A stretch of DNA of 10,794 nt, taken from the NCBI GenBank assembly GCA_050955065.1, contig JBPBQT010000111.1, forward strand, positions 1 through 10,794, read 5' to 3'. Origin of the DNA: Robbsia sp050955065. GTDB taxonomy: Bacteria; Pseudomonadota; Gammaproteobacteria; Burkholderiales; Burkholderiaceae. Positions 1 to 5,399 of the stretch are shown in pieces (position 1 is the first letter of the stretch; each line of letters starts with the position of its first letter). A model generated the notes under the pieces. The model was not told the origin of the DNA. It did no database searches and saw only the letters and a list, made by a program, of their open reading frames with translations. Made by a program: the position numbers and the translations under genes.

Positions 1-889
1 CCTGCTTGAGCGGCAGCATCGGCAGCCCGGCGCGCTCGAAATTGGCGCGCGCCTTCACCAGCATGTCGCCGGAAATATCGCTGCCATAGATGCCCAGGTG
101 CGCGCGCGAGCCCTTGGCGCGGCGCCGGGCGTCCATCGCCTCGGCCTTCATCGTCTGCCAGGTGCCCACGTCGTAGCCGCGGATCTTCTCGAACGCGAAA
201 CGACGCTCGCTGCCCGGCGGGATGCCCAGCGCGGCCTGCGCCGCCTCGGCGATGAAGGTGCCGCTGCCGCACATCGGGTCGTACAGCGTCATGCCCGGCT
301 CCCAGCCGGACAGTCGCAGGATGCCGGCCGCGAGGTTCTCGCGCAGCGGCGCGGCGCCCTTGTCGAGCCGCCAGCCGCGCTTGAACAGCGGCTCGCCGGA
401 CGTGTCGAGGTAGAGCGTGCACTGGTTGACCGTGACGAACGCGAAAACGCGCACGTCCGGCGCCGCCGTGTCGATGTCGGGTCGGCTGCCGGTCTTCTCG
501 CGCAGGCGGTCGCAGATCGCGTCCTTGATCCGCAGCGTCGTGAATTCGAGGCTTTTCAGCGGCGACTTGACCGCGGTGACGTCGACGCGCAGCGTCTGCC
601 GGGCCGAGAACCACTGTTCCCAGGCCTGCCCGAGCGCGAGCGCGAAGATGTCGCGCTCGTCGCGGTAGCCGCCCACCGTGATCTTCAGCAGCACCCGGCT
701 GGCGATGCGGGAGTGCAGGTTGGCGGCGAAGGCGGCGGCCCAGCCGCCACGGAAATGCACGCCGCCGGGCGCTTCGGCGCCCACCTGCATGACGGCGCTG
801 CCGGCGGCGGCGGCCACCGCGCGCAATTCGGCCGCGAGCGGCGCCTCGAGTCCACGCGGACAGGGGGCGAAAAATTCGAAAGATGACAT
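1..889 (-). CDS. THUMP-domain SAM-dependent RNA methyltransferase (RlmL-like), 3' end outside window
   Basis: The visible 296 residues form the N-terminal part of a class I SAM-dependent RNA methyltransferase with a THUMP domain. The family it resembles includes the RlmL half of E. coli RlmKL, which methylates a guanine N2 of 23S rRNA in the cytoplasm. Residues of about 60-165 fit the RNA-binding THUMP domain. LFKRGWR (168-174) and LREN (182-185) are typical of the UPF0020 methylase family. DPMCGSGTF (204-212) is the SAM-binding motif I, and YGSDIS (268-273) carries the acidic residue expected to contact SAM. The catalytic NPPY-type motif should lie beyond the left edge and cannot be checked. 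The ATG at 889 was chosen because the family-like N-terminus MSSFEFFAPCPRGLE begins there. No strong Shine-Dalgarno sequence precedes it. A stand-alone enzyme of about 400 residues is expected. The exact target base is inferred from the family only. Confidence 0.9.
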   Translation of the reverse strand, partial: MSSFEFFAPCPRGLEAPLAAELRAVAAAAGSAVMQVGAEAPGGVHFRGGWAAAFAANLHSRIASRVLLKITVGGYRDERDIFALALGQAWEQWFSARQTLRVDVTAVKSPLKSLEFTTLRIKDAICDRLREKTGSRPDIDTAAPDVRVFAFVTVNQCTLYLDTSGEPLFKRGWRLDKGAAPLRENLAAGILRLSGWEPGMTLYDPMCGSGTFIAEAAQAALGIPPGSERRFAFEKIRGYDVGTWQTMKAEAMDARRRAKGSRAHLGIYGSDISGDMLVKARANFERAGLPMLPLKQ

Positions 890-931
890 AGGGAGCGCCC
901 CGGAGGGCGTCAGACGGAAGACGAAAGCGCC

Positions 932-939
932 ATTGTATA
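932..939 (-). promoter_or_regulatory. Candidate -10 element for the THUMP methyltransferase gene
   Basis: The minus strand reads TATACAAT here, close to the sigma-70 -10 consensus and about 43 bases before the ATG at 889. The surrounding 178-base gap (890-1067) is less GC-rich than the genes around it. No good -35 hexamer is visible at 16-18 bases; GATTCG is the best match and it is poor. The promoter call therefore rests on the -10 alone and on the gene needing its own start site downstream of the toxin-antitoxin block. Confidence 0.4.
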
Positions 940-997
940 AGGTCGGCGTGTTTTCGAATCTTTTTCCGGCGAAACCCTTGTTGAAACGTCATTTCGT

Positions 998-1016
998 ATG
1001 GCCGCATCCGGGCCAT
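998..1016 (-). other. Perfect inverted repeat downstream of the toxin gene, possible weak terminator
   Basis: ATGGCC and GGCCAT (998-1003 and 1011-1016) form a perfect 6-bp stem around a 7-base loop, about 50 bases past the toxin stop codon. There is no T-tract on either strand after the stem, so it is not a canonical intrinsic terminator. It could be a 3' processing or pausing hairpin, or chance. Confidence 0.25.
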
Positions 1017-1067
1017 GTCCAGACTGGGAGAGCGGTCCGCAGCGCGCTGGTCACCATCCTGTCGACG

Positions 1068-1463
1068 TTACCAGATCGTCCTGACATGCGCGTATGCCCG
1101 AATCTTTTCGTCCTTCGTCACCAACGGGACGGCTAGCCTGCGTGCAGTCGCCACAATCATCCGATCGGCCGGATCCTTATGGAAATCGCCAGGCAACTCG
1201 ACCGACTTGACAGCAATCTCGGGATCGATCGGGGCGAACCGTACCGCTTCGATGGCCGACACCGTCGCGAGCCAGCTCCCGACATCCATCGACAGGACGA
1301 GCTTCTCGCGCTCGACCAGCATCGCAATTTCCCACGCGGAGATGGCCGACACGACGATTTCACCGCCTTTCAGTTCCTGCTCGATGGCGGATTTCGCTGT
1401 TCCGCTCAACGTCGGGTCATCCGCCACCCACCATACCAGCGCATGCGTATCCAGCACGATCAT
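1068..1463 (-). CDS. vapC: VapC-like PIN-domain toxin of a type II toxin-antitoxin pair
   Basis: This 131-residue protein is a PIN-domain ribonuclease of the VapC type, the size usual for the family. The N-terminus MIVLDTHALVWW carries the first catalytic Asp (D5). WEIA gives the acidic residue E45, HKDPADRMI gives D97/D100, and VTKDEKI gives D118. Together these can supply the acidic cluster that binds Mg2+ or Mn2+, so the toxin looks intact. VapC family members cleave tRNA or rRNA; the target here is unknown. The start at 1463 is preferred over an in-frame start at 1478. It gives the family N-terminus, sits seven bases after a strong GGGAGG ribosome site (1471-1476), and overlaps the antitoxin stop as ATGA, which implies translational coupling. 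Base composition is less GC-rich than in the flanking metabolic genes. Confidence 0.9.
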   Translation of the reverse strand: MIVLDTHALVWWVADDPTLSGTAKSAIEQELKGGEIVVSAISAWEIAMLVEREKLVLSMDVGSWLATVSAIEAVRFAPIDPEIAVKSVELPGDFHKDPADRMIVATARRLAVPLVTKDEKIRAYAHVRTIW

Positions 1464-1696
1464 GGCGCTGCCTCCCACTCGTTTTCCGCTACCGGATCCG
1501 TCGGATCGTCGTAACGCACCACCGAACCGCGCAGCACGTCCAGCGGGAGGCGCCCGACATTCCGGTAAGCGCGGACCTCGATCGCAGGCTTGCCGTAATC
1601 GGTGATGATGACGCTTTCTCCAGAAGCTTCCACTTGGCGGAAAAACGCCAATGCCTTTGCCTTGAATTCGGACTTGGACACCTGTTTGCCGTTCAT
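1460..1696 (-). CDS. Phd/YefM-family antitoxin
   Basis: This 78-residue protein resembles the prevent-host-death (Phd/YefM) antitoxins. VSKSEFKAKALAFF and the following ESVIITDYGKPAIEV match the N-terminal DNA-binding fold of the family, in which a conserved Gly-Lys-Pro loop follows the second strand. The variable C-terminus (about residues 50-78, rich in Asp and Glu) would wrap the toxin. Such antitoxins neutralise the partner toxin by direct binding and repress their own promoter, usually with the toxin as co-repressor. An upstream TTG at 1717 would add seven residues. I chose the ATG at 1696 because AGGA lies five bases before it. The stop overlaps the toxin start by four bases. The pairing of a Phd-type antitoxin with a PIN toxin is common among vapBC-like loci. 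Confidence 0.87.
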   Translation of the reverse strand: MNGKQVSKSEFKAKALAFFRQVEASGESVIITDYGKPAIEVRAYRNVGRLPLDVLRGSVVRYDDPTDPVAENEWEAAP

Positions 1697-1715
1697 GATA
1701 TTCCTGTAGTCATCC

Positions 1716-1752
1716 AACCATAGTCATAACCATATCTCATCTGGCTGTCCAA
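1716..1752 (-). promoter_or_regulatory. Candidate promoter and operator of the toxin-antitoxin pair
   Basis: On the minus strand TTGGAC (1747-1752) and TATGAC (1723-1728) are spaced by 18 bases, a plausible but imperfect sigma-70 promoter that would start transcription roughly 20 bases before the antitoxin ATG. The heptamer TATGGTT occurs twice, at 1728-1734 and 1716-1722, 12 bases apart and flanking the -10 hexamer; each copy is followed by ATGACTA, in the downstream copy after two extra bases. The region is about 40% GC, far below the rest of the window. Repeats that straddle the -10 element are what an autorepressing Phd-type antitoxin would bind. The operator role is inferred. Confidence 0.45.
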
Positions 1753-1778
1753 GCGCGTCATTGCGCCTCATTTCTCGC

Positions 1779-1798
1779 CGGGGCGACAACCCGCCCCG
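1779..1798 (-). terminator. GC-rich hairpin after gntK, possible terminator without T-tract
   Basis: CGGGGCG and CGCCCCG (arms 1779-1785 and 1792-1798) make a perfect 7-bp stem with a 6-base loop, 13 bases after the gntK stop. The stem is very stable, but no run of T follows it on the minus strand, so it lacks half of a canonical intrinsic terminator. It marks the end of the edd-eda-gntK group and may protect the 3' end. Confidence 0.4.
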
Positions 1799-1810
1799 CC
1801 CCTCCCGCCT

Positions 1811-2320
1811 TTACCCCACCCTGCGCCGCTGCTCCACGGCCTCGACCACCCGGTCGATGATCTCCCCTACTGGCGGCGCGATGTCGACCGTCACCGCTTC
1901 GTCGGCCGACGGCACCTCGAGCGTGTCGACCTGGCTCTTCAGCAGCGCCGGATCGAAAAAGTGGTTCGCCCGGCGCGACAACCGCTCCTCGAGCAGATCG
2001 AAGCTGCCCGACAGGTAGACGAACTGCATCTGCGCGCTGTCGCCGTCGCGCAGTCGGTCGCGATAGATGCGGCGCAACGCCGAGCACGCGTAGACATGGG
2101 TCTCGCCCGCGGCGATGTTCGCGGCCATCGCCGCGCGCATCGCGTCGAGCCAGGGCCAGCGGTCGTCGTCGTTCAACGGCGTGCCCGCCGCCATCTTCGC
2201 CTTGTTGGCGGCGCTATGGAACGCATCGGCGTCCGAGAAGCCGCAACCCAGGCGTTCGGCCAGGCCGCTGGCGATGCTGGTCTTGCCCGAACCGGACACG
2301 CCCATCACGATGATGATCAT
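1811..2320 (-). CDS. gntK: Gluconokinase
   Basis: This 169-residue enzyme phosphorylates D-gluconate with ATP to give 6-phosphogluconate in the cytoplasm. It is a P-loop kinase of the GntK/IdnK family and of normal length. GVSGSGKT (7-14) is the Walker A loop. FSDADAFH (28-35) and NKAKMAAGTPLNDDDRWPWL (39-58) are the family signature around the gluconate site. CSALRRIYRDRLR (79-91) and RANHFFD (117-123) match the lid and adenine-binding regions. The ATG at 2320 follows GAGG by nine bases. The gene lies 109 bases after eda, the widest gap in the Entner-Doudoroff group, and its product feeds Edd directly. No gluconate permease or GntR-type repressor gene is present in this window. Confidence 0.95.
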   Translation of the reverse strand: MIIIVMGVSGSGKTSIASGLAERLGCGFSDADAFHSAANKAKMAAGTPLNDDDRWPWLDAMRAAMAANIAAGETHVYACSALRRIYRDRLRDGDSAQMQFVYLSGSFDLLEERLSRRANHFFDPALLKSQVDTLEVPSADEAVTVDIAPPVGEIIDRVVEAVEQRRRVG

Positions 2321-2358
2321 TTGCCGCTACCTCTTTATAGGGATGGTGCGGCAGTCAC

Positions 2359-2421
2359 CGCGACGGGACGCCTGCCGGGTCGACGTCGCGGGAAACTGCC
2401 GGAAAACTGCTGACGGGTCAG
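2359..2421 (-). repeat. Tandem 11-base repeat and inverted repeats in the gntK leader
   Basis: The eda-gntK gap contains two abutting 11-base near-copies, cgggaaactgc at 2389-2399 and cggaaaactgc at 2400-2410 on the plus strand, with one mismatch. Next to them is the inverted repeat ctgac-gg-gtcag (2410-2421). A second inverted repeat, cgcgacg/cgtcgcg (2359-2365 and 2384-2390), encloses an 18-base loop. These could be a regulator site or an mRNA structure between eda and gntK. I recognise no known operator, including the HexR and GntR consensus forms as I know them. Confidence 0.4.
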
Positions 2422-2429
2422 ATCACCGT

Positions 2430-3080
2430 TCAGGATGCCGGATTTGCCCGCGCGAGACCGCTCGCCTCGCGCGCCAGACGCGTGATCTCGGCCCAGTCCT
2501 TCGCGGCCACGGCAGCCTTCGGCGTCAGCCACGAGCCGCCGACGCACACGACGTTCGGCAACGACAGGAAGCTCGGCGCCGACGCCGGCGTGATGCCGCC
2601 GGTCGGACAGAAGCGCAACGACGGGAACGGCCCGTGGAACGCACCCAGCATCGTCGTGCCGCCGGCCTGTTCGGCCGGAAAGAATTTCACGATCTCGTAG
2701 CCGGCGGCCACCGCCGCGAGGATGTCGGACGGCGTCATCACGCCCGGCAGCAGCGGCAGGCCGGCCGCCTTCGCCGCCTGGTCCAGCGCGGTCGAAAAGC
2801 CCGGCGACACGCCGAACGTCGCACCGGCGCGCGCGGCCATCTCGCATTCCTCGGGGCGCGTCAGCGTGCCCACGCCCACCGCGATATCGTCGGCGATCTG
2901 CGAGGCCTCGCGGATCACGTCGATGCCCACCTTCGTGCGCAGCGTGATTTCCAGTACCTTGACGCCGCCTTCATACAACGCGCGCGACACCGCGATGCCT
3001 TCCTCGACGCTGTCGAACTTCAGCACCGGAATCACCGGGCCCAGGCGGACGATCTGGTCGACCGTGTAGTGCTTGCTCAT
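2430..3080 (-). CDS. eda: 2-dehydro-3-deoxy-phosphogluconate (KDPG) aldolase
   Basis: This 216-residue class I aldolase cleaves KDPG to pyruvate and glyceraldehyde-3-phosphate, the last step of the Entner-Doudoroff pathway. The KDPG/KHG aldolase motifs are in order: LEITLRT (43-49) with the catalytic Glu44 and the substrate-binding Arg48, VKFFPAE (131-137) with the Schiff-base Lys132, and CPTGGIT (158-164), the phosphate-binding loop. Length matches the family. The ATG at 3080 overlaps the edd stop as ATGA, and an excellent AAGGAG lies seven bases upstream inside the end of edd, so translation is probably coupled to edd. The reading frame stays open far upstream, but that part is an out-of-frame reading of edd. 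Family members can also act on related 2-keto-4-hydroxy acids. Confidence 0.97.
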   Translation of the reverse strand: MSKHYTVDQIVRLGPVIPVLKFDSVEEGIAVSRALYEGGVKVLEITLRTKVGIDVIREASQIADDIAVGVGTLTRPEECEMAARAGATFGVSPGFSTALDQAAKAAGLPLLPGVMTPSDILAAVAAGYEIVKFFPAEQAGGTTMLGAFHGPFPSLRFCPTGGITPASAPSFLSLPNVVCVGGSWLTPKAAVAAKDWAEITRLAREASGLARANPAS

Positions 3081-4924
3081 CGTGCATCTCCTTCGCCCGG
3101 CAACGGGCCAAATACGCTGGCGCCATGCTCGGCGCTCGCAGCGGCGTGACGGAACACGCGGAACAGGTCGGTGCCGAAAGTCGGCGCGGTCAACGGCGGC
3201 GTGGGGGCCGTCGCGGGAACGCGCGCCGCCCATTCGGCCGGGTCCACCTCGATGTCGAGCACGCCGGCCTCGGCGTCGATCACCAGCATGTCGCCGGTGC
3301 GTACCTTGCCGATCGGGCCGTCGAGCAGCGCCTCGGGCGACAGATGGATCACCGCCGGTACCTTCCCCGACGCGCCCGACATCCGCCCGTCGGTGACCAG
3401 CGCCACCTGCCGGCCCTTGTCCTGCATGACGGCCAGCAGCGGCGTCAGTTGATGCAGTTCCGGCATGCCGTTCGCGCGCGCGCCCTGGAAGCGCACCACG
3501 GCGATGAAATCGCGATCCAGTTCGCCCGCGTCGAACGCCGCCTTCACGCCTTCCTGCGAGTCGAAGACGATCGCCGGCGCGCGCACTTTCCGGTGCGACG
3601 CCGCCACCGCGGAAATCTTGATCACGCCGCGGCCCAGCTGGCCGCGCATCAACCGCAGGCCGCCGTCGGGCGCGAACGGCGCGGACGCCGGACGCAGCAC
3701 CGCCGCGTCGAGACTGGTCTCGGCGCCCGGCCCCCAGACCACGCGTCCGGCCTCCAGGCGCGGCTCCTCGGCATAGCGCGACAGGCCCCGGCCGACGACG
3801 GTCGTCACGTCCTCGTGCAGGAACCCCGCCGCCAGAAGCTCGCGCACCAGGAAACCCATGCCGCCCGCGGCATGGTAGTGGTTCACGTCCGCCTTGCCGT
3901 TCGGATAGATGCGCGCGAGCAGCGGCACGACCTGCGACAACGCGTCGAAGTCGTCCCAGTCGATGACGATGCCCGCGGCGCGCGCGATCGCGACCAGATG
4001 CAGCGTGTGATTCGTGGAACCGCCCGTGGCCAGCAGGCCGACGATGCCGTTGACCACCGAGCGCTCGTCGACGACCCGGCCAATCGGCGTGTACTCGCCG
4101 CCCTCCTGCGTGATCGCGAGCACCCGGCGCGCCGCCTCGGCGGTCAGCGCGTCGCGCAGCGGCGTGTCCGGATGCACGAAGGCCGCGCCCGGCAAGTGCA
4201 GCCCCATCACTTCCATCAGCAGCTGATTGCTGTTGGCGGTGCCGTAGAACGTGCAGGTGCCCTGCGCGTGATAGGCGCTCGATTCCGCTTCCAGCAGCAC
4301 GTCGCGGCCGACCTCGCCGGTGGCGAACTTCTGCCGGATCTTGGCTTTCTCGTCGTTCGACAGACCGCTGGCCATCGGTCCGGCGGGCACGAAGATCGTC
4401 GGCAGATGACCGAACTGCAACGCGCCGATCAGCAGGCCGGGCACGATCTTGTCGCAAATGCCCAGGCACAGCGCGGCGTCGAACATGTTGTGCGTCAGCG
4501 CGATCGCGGTGCCCATGGCGATCGCCTCGCGCGAGAACAGCGACATCTCCATGCCGATATTGCCCTGGGTCACCCCGTCGCACATCGCCGGCACGCCGCC
4601 GGCGAACTGCGCGGTGCCGCCCACCTCGCGCGCTGCCTGCTTGATGATGTCCGGGTAGCGCAGATACGGCGCGTGCGCGGACAGCATCTCGTTATACGAC
4701 GAGACGATGCCGATGTTCGGCGCCTTGAGCGCCTTGATCGCGAACTTGTCGTCGCCCTGCATGCCGGCGAAGCCGTGCGCCAGATTCGCGCAGGACAGCG
4801 CGCCGCGCACCGGGAAATGGCCCTGCGCGGCGTCGATGCGCGCGAGATACACGTCCCGGCTGGGACGACTGCGTTCGATCACTCGCTCGGTGACTTTTTG
4901 CAACTGGAGATGCGGAGACGTCAT
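3077..4924 (-). CDS. edd: 6-phosphogluconate dehydratase
   Basis: This 615-residue enzyme belongs to the IlvD/Edd dehydratases and converts 6-phosphogluconate to KDPG using a labile [4Fe-4S] cluster. The N-terminal two thirds carry the family hallmarks: SSYNEMLSAH (75-84), MCDGVTQG (114-121), LCLGICDKIVPG (152-163) and GTCTFYGTANSNQ (222-234). Cys115, Cys157 and Cys224 are the likely cluster ligands. TGGSTNHTLHL further on is also conserved. Length is close to the usual 600-610. The ATG at 4924 has AGGA seven bases upstream. The gene starts 32 bases after the HemJ-family gene and overlaps eda by four bases. A distinct promoter is not evident in the 32-base gap, so it may be read from upstream. 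Confidence 0.97.
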   Translation of the reverse strand: MTSPHLQLQKVTERVIERSRPSRDVYLARIDAAQGHFPVRGALSCANLAHGFAGMQGDDKFAIKALKAPNIGIVSSYNEMLSAHAPYLRYPDIIKQAAREVGGTAQFAGGVPAMCDGVTQGNIGMEMSLFSREAIAMGTAIALTHNMFDAALCLGICDKIVPGLLIGALQFGHLPTIFVPAGPMASGLSNDEKAKIRQKFATGEVGRDVLLEAESSAYHAQGTCTFYGTANSNQLLMEVMGLHLPGAAFVHPDTPLRDALTAEAARRVLAITQEGGEYTPIGRVVDERSVVNGIVGLLATGGSTNHTLHLVAIARAAGIVIDWDDFDALSQVVPLLARIYPNGKADVNHYHAAGGMGFLVRELLAAGFLHEDVTTVVGRGLSRYAEEPRLEAGRVVWGPGAETSLDAAVLRPASAPFAPDGGLRLMRGQLGRGVIKISAVAASHRKVRAPAIVFDSQEGVKAAFDAGELDRDFIAVVRFQGARANGMPELHQLTPLLAVMQDKGRQVALVTDGRMSGASGKVPAVIHLSPEALLDGPIGKVRTGDMLVIDAEAGVLDIEVDPAEWAARVPATAPTPPLTAPTFGTDLFRVFRHAAASAEHGASVFGPLPGEGDAR

Positions 4925-4956
4925 GGTCTATTCCTGTGGATACGCGGCCGGGCGCC

Positions 4957-5379
4957 TCAAAACGGCTTGATCACGACCAGAAGGACGGCACCCAGCAAAC
5001 CGAACACCGGGATTTCGTTGAAGTATCGATACCATTTGTCGCCATGCCGGTTGCCGCCTTTTTCGAACGTCGCCAGCAGGCGTCCGCAGACATGGTGATA
5101 GACGAGGATCAGGACGACGATGCCGAGCTTGGCGTGCAGCCAGCCGGCGCCCTGCCCGATCCCCACGCCCAGCCACAGGTACAGGCCGCAGGCGAGCGCG
5201 GGGACCGCGATGATGGTCATGAAACGGTACAGCTTGCGCCCCATCAGCAACAGGCGCCGGCGCGCCGCGGGCTCCGTTTCCATCGCCAGGTTGACGAAAA
5301 TGCGCGGCAGATAGAACAGGCCGGAAAACCACGAGGCGATGAACACGATATGCAGCGCCTTGATCCACAACATCAACAT
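4957..5379 (-). CDS. hemJ: HemJ-family membrane protein, putative protoporphyrinogen oxidase
   Basis: This 140-residue inner-membrane protein matches the UPF0093/HemJ family; Burkholderia homologues are often labelled CopD family. HemJ oxidises protoporphyrinogen IX to protoporphyrin IX, the penultimate step of haem synthesis, in bacteria that lack HemY or HemG. Four hydrophobic helices are visible at about 5-25, 52-72, 83-102 and 121-138. The N-terminus MLWIKALHIVFIASWFSGL, with His10 and FYLPRIFV after it, is the family signature, as is LHAKLG (81-86) followed by YHH (94-96). The first ATG at 5379 is preferred because GGAGAG lies six bases before it. A second ATG two codons later is poorly spaced. 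The gene begins 20 bases after proA and probably shares its transcript. The enzymatic role is inferred from the family. Confidence 0.85.
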   Translation of the reverse strand: MLMLWIKALHIVFIASWFSGLFYLPRIFVNLAMETEPAARRRLLLMGRKLYRFMTIIAVPALACGLYLWLGVGIGQGAGWLHAKLGIVVLILVYHHVCGRLLATFEKGGNRHGDKWYRYFNEIPVFGLLGAVLLVVIKPF

Positions 5380-5399
5380 GCAGTTCTCTCCGGTTTCGT

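Noticed and set aside
98..886. A 262-codon plus-strand open frame at the left end
   Set aside because: It is opposite the RNA methyltransferase gene, whose minus-strand frame carries intact THUMP and SAM-binding motifs.
1040..1049. The 10-base palindrome cagcgcgctg downstream of the toxin gene
   Set aside because: Short GC-rich palindromes are frequent by chance in this composition. It has no loop or T-tract and is not near a promoter.
2430..4583. A possible 717-residue protein ending in KDPG aldolase
   Set aside because: The upstream two thirds are an out-of-frame reading of edd. The aldolase starts at 3080 with a good ribosome site and normal family length.
3125..5098. A 657-codon open frame on the plus strand opposite edd and the HemJ-family gene
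   Set aside because: It is antisense to strongly supported genes, its translation is Arg/His-rich with no recognisable domain, and long antisense frames are expected in DNA with very high third-position GC.
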